Shown: piece after piece, positions 53,683 to 64,000 of the stretch
Numbering within the stretch: the stretch's first letter is position 1
Layout: every line of letters starts with the position of its first letter
Origin: Taudactylus pleione
Taxonomy: Eukaryota; Chordata; Amphibia; Anura; Myobatrachidae
Assembly: GCA_031769625.1 (NCBI GenBank)
Contig: JAUIMM010000040.1
Location: forward strand, 9,730,001 to 9,794,000
Direction of reading: 5' to 3'
DNA: 64,000 nt
The notes under the pieces: generated by a model
What the model was told of the DNA's origin: nothing
Databases searched by the model: none
Seen by the model: only the letters and a program-made list of their open reading frames with translations
Made by a program: the position numbers and the translations under genes

Positions 53683-54025
53683 CCTTTTACACCAGAGCTA
53701 AAACCCGGGTTATTGCAGGGTTAACCCGGGTAGCTCCTTTGTCTAAAAGAGGACAGGGTTGGATTCCTGGGTCGAGTGACCCGGCAATCCAGCCCAGGTA
53801 ACTTGCAGGGTTTAACACAGGAATGACCTGTGAAACCCTGCAGTGTAAATGGCGAGATCCGGGTCACGATGACCTGGATCGCACGCCGCATGCCGATGAT
53901 GCGTCCAATTCCACGCCGGAAGAGCCGGGTCACTGCAGACCCGACTCCTGTGTGAACGGCGCTGATTTGGGAATATCCTGGGTTGGCGCCGGCTAAATTC
54001 TGGGTCTGATCCGGTTTGGAACCCA
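53683..54025. mobile_element. GC-rich hairpin repeat (ACCCGGG type)
   Basis: Starts CCCCTTTTACACCAGAGC and contains many self-complementary ACCCGGGT/GGGTTAACCC, GATCCGGGTCAC and CCGGGTCACTGCAGACCCG blocks. Probably a foldback transposon cut by MITE B5 at its right side. Confidence 0.5.
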
Positions 54026-54623
54026 GGACCTCATTCAGAGCCGGACGCTATTTGCGCTCGCTCGTCCAGAAAAAGGGGCTGGCTATTTAAATTGACCATT
54101 CGCTCTTTGCGGTCTGTTGACGCCTCTAGGTCTGAACGAGCGAACAAAACATGCGGATGTTTTTTTCGAAAAAACGCCCCCTGGCCGCTCGCATCATACG
54201 TCATCTCCGCTATTTATTTGATTAATCGAGTACATCGAAAGGCGAATGAACTGCTCGCTTATCTTGTGGTTGCATTTTCCTACCGCAATCATGCGAGCAG
54301 TTCTGGCTAAAAGACACCCAACTGACGTGGTCGATGACGCTGCTTTGTTAATTATGCACACCCATAAAACGCCCGTTTTGTCCTTTTGGCATGCCTGCGT
54401 TAGGATCTCACTCCCCGTTTTCAAGCACCTTCCCCTGTTACCACCCACAAACGCCTCACTCTGTCACTCAAATTAGCAGGCATTCGCTATATTGCGAGTA
54501 CACGATTTCTGACCGCACTGACTGGTTCGCGCATGCGTACTAAAACCCATACGCATGCGCAGATGTGCGAACATCACTCGGAACGAACGAGCGGCCGCTT
54601 TAGAGCAGCTCTGAATCAGGCCC
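54026..54623 (+). mobile_element. MITE B5
   Basis: Ends GGACCTCATTCAGAGCCGG and CTCTGAATCAGGCCC. Flanks CCA/CCT match 2 of 3. Interior as in B2 and B3. Confidence 0.9.
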
Positions 54624-54740
54624 CCTGTTGCAACCTCTGGGTCTGACACAGAATTTAGGTATAAAAGCGGTATTACAGTGAGCAGCACATATATGACAGT
54701 CACTTTTGGCATGTGATTGGAGAGGACTGAGCACCTTTTA

Positions 54741-55420
54741 GGAGCATATTCAATTGGCAGGGTCAGATATATTTTTCACCTGGCACAAGACATTTCAGAC
54801 GACAGCGGGGTTTTTACTATTCAATTGGCTGCAAAAATTTTAGTCAGGGAAAAATGTGGGGACTTGGTTCAGTACCCCTGCCCCCCAATAATCAATTAGT
54901 CAATAAGAAGTTTTAAATTTGTTTAATTGGTCCAATGATAACATTATTTGGGTATTATTCTGCACAGTGATAATAGATGTGGACAGGTATATAGCAATGC
55001 TGGATGGATGCGACAGGTGTTTTTAACATTGCAAATGGGAGTTATAGGTGTTTTTTTTAAATCTTTAAAAACTTGTTTGAATTTTTAGGCAAATACAAAA
55101 TTTCTTTTAATGGTAAATAATTGACTTCTATCATTTTGTCACTGCTATTTAAACAATGTACAAATCAGCCATTTGAAACATTTCAAAAGCACAAAATATT
55201 TTTCTTTGGGACAGTAATAGACATCAAAACTGTTAGGGTACAGACTGATTTCCCCATTTTGTTTCCCACGGATTATTTAAGAAAAAATGATAGTGCCCAA
55301 TTTCTTTTAATCGGATAGCGTGAAAATCGAGAGTGTGCATAGCAGCATTAATTAATAAAATATTGCGACAGCCATTTTAAATTTTGCGGCAAAAATCCTG
55401 TGGGCAATTACATATGCCCC
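54741..55420. mobile_element. Foldback MITE (TATTCAATTGG ends), TSD TTA
   Basis: GGAGCATATTCAATTGG at the left and CAATTACATATGCCCC at the right, with TTA at 54738-54740 and 55421-55423. A second TATTCAATTGG at 54819 parallels the doubled end of the 18227-24776 element. Confidence 0.6.
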
Positions 55421-55423
55421 TTA

Positions 55424-55873
55424 AACAACAATACGCTTGATGCTCTTACTAAGCTGATCACCTGCATGGGGACCACTAATGTAAGATTGGTGTATCTTAA
55501 TCGTGATGTATTTTTCGGGATACCTCTGATACAGGGGGCTGTCCATAACTACTTATTTTGAAAACTCTGGTACAGCTAGTATAGCAAACAAAATATTTAG
55601 ACCTGAAATATTAGATAGAGAGCCTGAGATTTAAAGTACAAATCCTTGGACAGACATCTAATAGACTTTTTACTTAGTGGATCACCCATGTGGGGACCAC
55701 TCATACAGTAATTGTGTGATTTGAAGTAAATCTCACTATTCTGATCACCACATTCCTGGTACAAAGGATCAGAGCAATACATTAGTGTATTAGGTATTGG
55801 TGCCAGTATGATCTAATATGTGTCTAGACTTTAAAAGATCGCTTTTTGAATAGTCATTTGAGGGAACCTGACT
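55424..55873. other. Non-coding, unassigned
   Basis: No recognisable feature. Confidence 0.45.
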
Positions 55874-56207
55874 AATGCCGCATACACAGTAGACGATGTG
55901 TGTATGCAGTGACATCGTCAACGGCAGGCCCGGGGGGTGCCGGCATCGGCAAGACTATACACACTTGCCGATGCTGACCAACGATGAACGATGGCGCGGG
56001 GTGGAGTGGGGCCATGCTGCATTCAGCAGCATGGCATCACTCACTTTATCGCCAGATTGGACTGCATGTACAGCCGACTGGGGATATCGTTAACGACCCA
56101 CGGGAGCAGTCATCATTCGTCATTCAGTTCATACACACTGGATAATTTGAACAATATATTGTTGAACAATATCGTTAATCAAAATTGTCTAGTGGGTACG
56201 CGGCATT
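55874..56207. mobile_element. Foldback MITE, 334 bp
   Basis: Ends AATGCCGCATACACAGTAGA and CTAGTGGGTACGCGGCATT pair. Internal hairpins include CCATGCTGCATTCAGCAGCATGG. Non-coding. Confidence 0.75.
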
Positions 56208-57738
56208 CGAGAATAATTGTGATATATGCAGAATGAATCATTTTACAAGATTTATGTATGTTTAACATAACATCCCTGCACTAATAGGTATATTGCTTTT
56301 TCGAGGGAAAAACTACAGTGGAATTATTCTGGTCAATCAGTTTATTAGAAACTGTATAAACTAGTCCACCATGACTTGCTGTGAACAAACTATTACATTA
56401 TTACCTCTATACGAGTTGGCATCTTCCAACTCAGAAGTAACCATAAATTGATACTGCAAGATGTAACAAATGTCTCTATCACCTTGTTACAGTCAATAAA
56501 TACATCCCCAGTAACTGCACAACTTATTCTGTCTTTAAATGCCCATCCAGTTGTGATGTCAGCGCAGACACATTGAATGGTAAATATTTATCTGCTGACC
56601 ACTCCGTCATCAAGTTGTGTACCTGCATTAGACTATTGACCAATTGTGTAAATATATACAAGTATGAGGACAAGGAACAGCCATTTTTAACGCCTATAAA
56701 TTTCTAGTTTCTTTTCACGTCCTTTCTATCCTGTATTTTAATATTTTGCTTCTGTCATATACTTTAAAGCCAAGATAAACTAGGCAATGAACTTTGTTTT
56801 AAAATTCTTATTGTTGTTAGTACCATTTGGTGATGAAAGTTATATACAGTATATTTTCCATTTTTAATGTATACCGAAAAAAAGTATATATTTTTTATTA
56901 TTTACAGTACAATAGTGTGTGCACGCTTAAATAGCTTCCTCCCTCTGTGATCCATCTCTCTGGTTGCACGGGGCAAAAATGCATTTGTGCATATGCAAAC
57001 TTTTGCTTTGTGTAAAAATGTATACACAAACATGCATAAATCCCACTCTACACTATGACCAATGTGTTTAATATATGATTTGCTATGTAATGTAATGATA
57101 TCTAGCAATAATGAAGTGGTATATGTAACAATGGTGCAGTGTAAGTGGTGCACATGCGCCCTTGAGTGTAATATCACATTCCATAGTATCAGGCTGCCAG
57201 GGGCGTCATATCTCTGGTAATAACTTCATACATAGGGCACCAGCTCAGAAGATGGCATAGAATCTGGAACAGTGGCAGGGACTTTGATATCTTCTGCACA
57301 GATGCCACATTCAATAATAATTATATCAGGTAACCTGGAAGGGGGGGGAGGGGCAGTAAGGTGCTGCTACAATATCCCTTTAATCAGGGACATATGAAAT
57401 ACATTTGGACATTTGTGTAGTTTTACATTTCACCTGATTTTAATTAGCCACAGAACCAGTGTAATTCATGTGTCCCTGTTAAAAGGGAAATCATAGCAAC
57501 ACTACCACAGAACTAATTGCACATAGGTCCCCTTATTTGTTAGAACTCCCCTGCAATAATGTATATTTAATACATAACAAAAATGTGTATCCATGTGGGA
57601 ATACTTGGTAACTGTCCATTTCAAAGATTGAGTAAATGGTTCTCTGTTAAAGTCAGTAAACCTCTAGCTTTGCTGTAGAAACAACTGCCTGTGTTGTACC
57701 TCACTGTGATGTCAGCTATTTTGGATCAGAAAGAATAA
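56208..57738. other. AT-rich, unassigned
   Basis: No gene or family recognised. A G-rich run lies at 57338-57350. Confidence 0.5.
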
Positions 57739-58022
57739 CAGCACTGGGAAGGAGTTTCCGGAGTTATTCAATTCAGCGCACTGTTAGGCCGACTAAAGGA
57801 TTTCTTCTCGAACCTTCTTGAGGGTGTGAGCAGAAATCCAAACAAAGTACCAGCCGTGTGGCTGTTTATCAGGCTTTTTCGGTCGGCACTTTAGTCGTAG
57901 TATGCCAGTTAGCGCGACTAAACACCCGGCTTTCAACGTGCTTACCGGTATTTTGCAACTTAAGTTGGGCTAGTTGGACTTAACAGCGCACTGAATTGAA
58001 TAGCTCCGGGAACCCCTTCCCA
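57739..58022. mobile_element. Foldback MITE (ATTCAATTCAGCGCACTG)
   Basis: CTGGGAAGGAGTTTCCGGAG then TTATTCAATTCAGCGCACTG at the left pairs with CAGCGCACTGAATTGAATAG then CTCCGGGAACCCCTTCCCAG at the right, ~45-bp arms. Confidence 0.8.
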
Positions 58023-58124
58023 GGGATATTCATAACACACTGAATTGAATTGCCCCTATGAATGAGATACTAACAATAATAAAAATACCCACTGTGATGA
58101 AACTGTTATGTCTAGTACCTTTTA

Positions 58125-58600
58125 GGGCCTGATTCTGTACAGACGCAAACGTATCCGTGAATACATTCATTGCCGGTCACCCGTCTGCGATATTATGCAA
58201 ATGGTGCTATAAAGTTCTTTGTTGTGCTGTACATCAATGTGTCTGATTGAGCAAGGACTGAGACACCCACTGACAGCATCCATAGGCGCTGAAATTCTGC
58301 TTAGAGCATCTATAGATGCACCATTAAAACTTGCACCTGCCCTATGACTGGTGCAGTTTCTCTGTCTGAGTATGGTCTCCTGTGTGAGTGGTTCAGTATC
58401 TGTGTACGCAACAACTTTCACCGACACACCAACGACACTGCCTATAAGACGGACCATCTTGTGGCATGCACTAAGCCACCTTCCTGTCACCTCCCAGAAA
58501 CACCTATCACTTTTCCAAGATACCGTGTATTGCGATCGCAACAGCTCCTTTGTGCATACGCTCTGTGTGACGCATGCACAGCACAATTTTTTACATATTT
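58125..58600 (-). mobile_element. MITE C2 (partial)
   Basis: Begins GGGCCTGATTCTGTACAG. The interior at 58260-58370 matches C1 in inverse orientation. The far end is not preserved. Confidence 0.55.
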
Positions 58601-59584
58601 TACATATTAAAATACATAATTTTATTAGATTTGCATTAATATGGATACAGGATGGACAAACTCATCTCCTTTTTAATGCATATCTAATAAAATTATGTAT
58701 TCTACTAACTTATTGGATAGGTCAGAGTGCACCCACTTCAATAGAACTCACTTTTCGCTTTCTTCATTGGCATTTACCAAATGTATAAAGGAGTCTGGAT
58801 TTAGGGTGGAGGGTTATGAGGCCCAAGATAACGAATGGCAATTCATAATGCTACGCTGGTGGGCTGCTTAACAGTGGATACAGAAAAGAGACCAATGGAT
58901 TTTACGTGGGTTCAAATAATGAGTAGATTCAAGATAAAGTAAGTTTTTATGTTTGATATAGGCCATCATAGGATGCATTGCCCCTTCCAGAAGATGTTGC
59001 CTCTCAGTTAATGACAACTTGATTGCTGCAAACTCCTAATCACCTATTCATTTTCCTCAGTGGCCTGAAATTTCTGCAAATTAAATCTGCATGGATGAAA
59101 CTTGCCCTTGGAAGACTTTTGTGAGAGACCTGCCTACACTCCTGCGGTTGAGGAATAAATTTGCAGGTAGAATTTGACAGTTACATCAGACTTTTGCAGG
59201 ATCAGAGTGGTGATAAAAGCAGACTGGTATTGGTTAAATATTTGTTTAGCTTAAAATTATTACTTATGTAAATGGGGTTTTTTGGTCATGGTTGTTATAA
59301 AAGCTAATAGAGTAGAATAATTTTTTAATGAATTGCATATTACAGTTAGTGAATCTTAGAAACTATAGGGTTGCTTTCAGACCATATTGATGCAACTATT
59401 CAATAATTGTGTCAAACTTCTTGGGTTCAATAAACCTGCTCCTGATAGAAAATACTCTAGAAAGAGTATTCTGAAACAGGCAATTCTCGAACTTACAGTA
59501 TAAGTGATGTGCTTGTAAGTGTGATAAAAACTCAATCAAATGCATCCTATGCTAAGGAAAATAATGAAAAAAAAACAAAATTGA
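58601..59584. other. Non-coding, unassigned
   Basis: A small hairpin pairs ACATAATTTTATTAGAT (58613) with ATCTAATAAAATTATGT (58682). 58670-58760 resembles 61340-61420 (TGCAT-CTA-TAAAA... and AGTGCACCCA), a dispersed repeat. Confidence 0.45.
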
Positions 59585-60440
59585 TGAAGAAAGACCACTA
59601 TGAAATATAATGATACATACCTGAATATCTCACTAACAAATGTTTGAAAGACAACAGGAGCATTACAGAGGTCGAAAGGCATAACCACATACTGAAAATG
59701 CCCATATGTGGTATTGAACGTGTTCCACTAATCACCCTTACAAATACTAATTACATTGTAAGTCCCTTTAAACTCTAGTTTTAAGAAGATGGTAGCCCTC
59801 GGGATTATGTCAAATAATTTAGCAGTTAGTGATAACAAGCAATGGTCGATGATGGTTATTACATTCAGTAAGAGGTAATCAATATACGTAAGGAGTCCCC
59901 CATCTTTATGTTTTAGGAAAAAGCCTATACCAGTGGGAGAATTGCAGTTTCTAATGAACCCTCTTACCAAATTTTTCCTAATATACTCAGCCATAGCTTC
60001 AGATTCCAGAGATAATGGAAATACTCTTCACCTGGTGGAGTTTTCCCTGGGGCAAATTAATAGGGTAATTCTTCAGCTTTCTCTTTACTAAATACAATCT
60101 AGAAAGAAGAGTACTGTTGGGGTAGTGTAGATTTATAAGAGGTCATGAGTGTTCCTTTGAGAAAATATGGGGGGGGGGAATTGGATTGATAGAAAGAACT
60201 CTGGTACAAGATCTCTCCAGAATGCCAATCAAGCAAGGAGGTGTGTATAGCTGTCGGAATCTCTAGCAATGTTATATTTTCCTTATGTAATGCTCTGATG
60301 CCAAGTTCCAGTTGTTTGGTGCAAAAATGTACAGTGATCTGACCCTGATGATAACGGAGAGAGGGTCCTGTAAAGGTTTGGTGGGCAGCCATAATTTGAA
60401 CACATTTGATGCCTTGATAAAGCCTACGACCGTTTCACCA
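59585..60440 (-). pseudogene. Ty3/gypsy protease-to-RT fragment
   Basis: Minus-strand frames keep pol order: ITLLEIPTAIHTSLLDWHSGEI (~60290-60190, region after the protease), PGKTPPGEEYFHYLW (~60045-60005), MAEYIRKNLVRGFIRNCNSP (59994 down), GIGFFLKHKDG, YIDYLLLNVITI, FLKLEFKGTYNVI (first RT catalytic region, Asp replaced by Glu), then [20 protein letters not shown] (~59700-59640) and a decayed form of the catalytic Y-x-D-D block near 59590. Reverse transcriptase would copy element RNA; the frameshifts, a stop at the GD*W position and loss of catalytic Asp make it inactive. No LTRs adjacent. Confidence 0.85.
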
Positions 60441-62005
60441 GTCAGGTTATCTGTAACCGATTGTTAATGTCATGTAACTAAATTCAAAGTTAGTATGTTG
60501 CTAAAAGGATATAAACCCCAGCCATTGATGTCTAAGTTAAAATGATATATGCGCTATACATAGTGATGAGACTAATTGCTATTACCTACGATTATTGAAA
60601 GCTATGCTAAATATATGAGGCCTATGCTCCAGCTACTGATGTATAAAATGATACATGTGCTATATGCAGTGCTGGGAATGATTGCAATTGCCTAACGGTT
60701 CATCTACATTATTGTATACATGAATACCCAGACCTGCAAAGGTTAACATTTTTACCTATAAAACATTTTTCATGGTATGTAATTCACACACATATGATAT
60801 AATGGGAATTACTAATATATATCACATGTAGTGGAGACCCATTAATCCTAGGTGTGTTGACCAACTATATACTAACATAATATACCTGCTGTGTGGGATT
60901 AAACCTTATAGCTAAGAGACTCAGAACTACAACATATATTTGTAAATACTGCATAGCTAAGAAATATTTACTATAAGTATTGCATGGCAAAACAGAAGGT
61001 TAAGACATCTAAGCATAGGAAGAGAAGACACTATCAGTTTGCAATACTGACTATACACATTATTAGTCAGTGCATTGTTTGATACAATTTGCTACTTCCT
61101 TCTAGAACCTGATGAAGGCTTTTAGCCTTAAGAAATAATTATTTGCAACATAAATAACAGAATAAACTATAATAATTAATGAACCACTGTGTTACTAAAC
61201 ACTGATCATATTGAATGAATGACAAATTGACAACGGTTGTGTTTTGCATATTTTTTTGTACACATTAATTTTCATCTCTTTTGCACAATTCTATCTTTTT
61301 ATATTTAACCATCTTAACAAATTGATACAGTGAGATATCTTAATGCATACCTATTAAAAATATTACATTTTAAATGACCAATGTGGGTCCCAGTGCACCC
61401 ATTAAAACTACTTACTTTTCTTTTTTGTATTTGTGATTTCTATCATTTGAAGTTTGAACACAACTGATTATGAAATAAAGTTCTCATCAGGGGAACTGAC
61501 CTGGCCAGCATAGAGTGACATTTTAGTATTGAATGATTAGAAGAAACAAATTAGGTTTTTGGGGCCTTAATCTAACTGGACAACCCTTGCCAAATTGTAT
61601 TCTAAATTGAAAGACTGAGCCTGTGGTGAAATGTGTGGCGATGGCCACTGACCGAGAACTCGCTGTATGGCATCCATACATTACTTTAATGATTGTAGAC
61701 ACTGCATCACTTGATTCTGTGTTCTCCTGTTTGTCAACATGAGTAAAAAGTGATGTAACAGGTACTAATTTGATGTCTTGTGGATTGAATCCATAGTGTG
61801 GCCAAAGTCATACGCTGTCATGATTTGGGTCAGATAAGGCAACAGTGTAGGGGTTAACTGGAACCCTGTTGCAAGTTGCGAGCTGCTGCTGATGGTGATG
61901 GGCATGTGCCATATTTAATTCACCAAATGTGTCTAAGATACAACCAATTATGCAATTAAAGTATAGCATATGCTGCAATCTGATAGCAGGATTGCAGTGG
62001 ACTAA
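60441..62005. other. AT-rich, unassigned
   Basis: No gene. Part (61340-61430) resembles 58670-58760. Possibly flanks of retroelements. Confidence 0.45.
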
Positions 62006-62537
62006 GGGCCTGATTCAGAGATGCACACTTACTTGATGGTTAGCATACATCTCCGATGGTGAGTGGTTTGCTAATGCTTAGGAACCGTTCTGCGCATGTG
62101 CAGAAAGGGTCCTGTGATTTTGTCCACAGACCCTCCCAAGCCACAGCATGAATTACATGCAGCAGTTCTTGGGGGGAGGGGGAGTGGCTAGCCACCGTTC
62201 CCAGAAACAGGGGCATGTCATTCCCATTTTCAGGTAGGGACAAGGACAGGGTCTGCATTGGTGGATGCAGATTTCCTGGCCTTGCAGCTGTCAGGACCCA
62301 GTCAGGCTGCGGCATGTTTCAGTCACAGCAGCCTGGCCAAAGGTGCAACCATCGCGACCAATAGTCGCAATGGTGATCCCAAACTGCAATCTTGGTTGTA
62401 GCACTGGTATTGCAGATGCAGAAATGAGGTGTCTGTTTCCTACAGACACCTCCTTCTGCATTAGCTTTTGAGTAGGATGAAATTGTACAGCTGCTTGTGT
62501 GCGGCTATGCAATTCTGTCCATCTCTGAATCAGGCCC
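62006..62537 (+). mobile_element. Diverged MITE of the A type
   Basis: Ends GGGCCTGATTCAGAGATG and ATCTCTGAATCAGGCCC. Flanks TAA/TGA match 2 of 3. Contains hairpins such as ACCATCGCGACCAATAGTCG/CAATGGT and GAGGTGTCTG...CAGACACCTC. Confidence 0.8.
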
Positions 62538-62990
62538 TGAATGATCACTTTTGAAAAATAAAGCATGTTTCCTACTCAGTTTGGGAAATAGAAGACTGTA
62601 GATATGTTTATTAGTTTAGATGTTTAAAAAGTTTATACTTTATACTGTAAATTAATCCGGTTTGAACTACTTTTTACTCACAGCAGCTCTACACCTCCTG
62701 ATATATTCCTGCCGCATCTGCTCCTGTCACTTGCAGGGAGAGGGAGATGCACTTTGCTACCTACAGTATGTGTAGTTGGACGTATCACATATCTGTGGCC
62801 AACTCTGCACAGGATGCAAAATCCTAATTTATCAAAATGCAATTTACATTTGAGTTTAGACACCAATGAATGGTCCAACTCTGCATAAGACCCTGAGTGA
62901 GGATATCCCGAGCACGAGTGGCGAAAACTAGCAGAACCGAAAGTGGAAAGATGAAAGCATGAAGAGACGAACCAGACAGGGCAAGTGAGT
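62538..62990. other. Non-coding, unassigned
   Basis: No recognisable feature. Confidence 0.45.
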
Positions 62991-63330
62991 AAGAAACTAT
63001 AAGGGGAATCACATGCAGTGGGAACAGGTGATTACGCAGAGTGGGGAGGGGGGCAGTGGGAGCAGGGCGATGACATGCAGTGGGAGCGGGGTGATCACAC
63101 ACAGTGGAGAGGGGGGCAGTGAGATCAGGGTGATTACTTACAGTGAGAGAAACCATGGGAGATCACATTCAGTTGTGGGTCAGTGGCAGCAAGGTGATCA
63201 CATATAGTGGGGGTGGGGGGCAGTAAAGTAGGGAAACCACATACAGTGGTATCCATGTGCTAACAGTGGGATAAGGAAGATCACATATATGGGGGGCAGA
63301 CAAAGAAGAGATCATATATAGTGGGGACAG
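62991..63330. repeat. G-rich minisatellite, ~43-bp units
   Basis: Units around GATCACATACAGTGGG(A)G and GGGGGGCAGTGGGAGCAGGG. The short ORFs within it are repeat artefacts. Confidence 0.85.
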
Positions 63331-63391
63331 TAGAATTGAGAGACTGCACTAGCAGAACAAGTATCATTTCCTCAGCTAAAACTAAATAAAC

Positions 63392-63392
<1 letters not shown>

Positions 63393-63427
<35 letters not shown>

Positions 63428-63445
63428 ACAGACACGCACGCACGC
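63393..63445. repeat. (CA)n microsatellite
   Basis: CACACA run interrupted by G substitutions (ACACGCACGCACGCAC). Confidence 0.95.
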
Positions 63446-64000
63446 ACCTAGTAGTGGGGTCAGTCACAATAAACAGGTGTTAAGCATATTATAAGCATAA
63501 CACTCTCATAAAACTCTATAAGTTTCCAGTGTAGCTGCACAGGTGCAGAGTATTTAATACCAGCATGAGCATAGTGGTGAACAATCTAGAATTCAGGTAA
63601 ATCTTGCTGGCCTCAGCATCCGAGTGGTTCCTCTCAGGGCGGCTCCTCTTAACTGGCAGGAGAGACAGATGCGCAATGATGTAATTTTGCTGTCTCATTC
63701 TCACCACCACCTCCAGAGGAGAGGGACTGAAGGCAGGGCTTGCTCCCTGGGTCGGAGCACAAAGTGCCGTCCCTTCAGACTGCACCCACAAATCGCACGC
63801 TGTGAGCGACCAAAAATGGGGGCATGGCCTAATTACCATAGGTCACACCCCCTATGTGATGTTGTTTGGAGGCATGCTTGCTTGGCACGCCTCCAAATAA
63901 CGTCAGGCTTCAGCCCTCTCCCGTAACTGCGCATGCGCGCAGCATCCATTCAGACTCCGGGGTCAGGCACTGCCACACAGCTGCGGTGGTGGGGGTCCCC
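63446..64000. other. Element-like GC-rich end of window
   Basis: Contains TTGGAGGCATGCTTGCTTGG/CACGCCTCCAA (63867-63898) and a GCGCATGCGCGC palindrome (63932). Looks like part of a foldback element running out of the window; not identified. Confidence 0.35.

Overview
The window is eukaryotic and almost entirely transposable-element sequence. I found no host protein-coding exon, no rRNA gene and nothing prokaryotic (no operons, no CRISPR). The mix of BED-type hAT elements, Tc1 elements, an L2-like LINE with an ATT-rich tail, several Ty3/gypsy fragments and many 3-bp-TSD foldback MITEs fits a large vertebrate genome. An amphibian, probably a frog, is my inference rather than something the sequence proves.

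Layout. 1-4938: two hAT elements lie tail to tail in a TA microsatellite. The second encodes an intact 341-residue BED zinc-finger protein with the catalytic core deleted. 5.77-8.5 kb: remnant of another hAT, whose transposase exon is split by a 1.6-kb Tc1 element. 8.9-16.2 kb: palindromic foldback elements, a MITE nested in a long inverted repeat, tandem duplications, and an element with ~330-bp inverted ends that contains tRNA-like sequences. 16.9-24.8 kb: MITEs, then a foldback element interrupted by a complete non-autonomous LTR retrotransposon (both LTRs, exact 5-bp TSD, gag-like ORFs, no pol), itself hit by a MITE. 24.8-37.7 kb: minisatellites, a Tc1 fragment, an L2-like LINE and an LTR-like stretch holding a MITE. 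37.7-41.1 kb: a third hAT copy with an 8-bp TSD, also holding a MITE. 41-64 kb: foldback MITEs, three decayed Ty3/gypsy pol fragments and AT-rich sequence without recognisable features.

What links the regions. One MITE group recurs about a dozen times, with ends of the type GGGCCTGATTCAG. Six copies have exact 3-bp target duplications, and two insertions are proven by comparison with an unoccupied copy or by an interrupted reading frame. The palindrome-rich subfamily is a chain of roughly a dozen hairpins. Stem sequences differ between copies while pairing is kept, and this is the observation I rate most interesting. The hAT copies show two kinds of internal deletion: one keeps the BED finger, the other joins a 5' tandem array to the C-terminal dimerisation domain. 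I saw no intact transposase or reverse transcriptase, so mobility of these elements would need proteins supplied from elsewhere.
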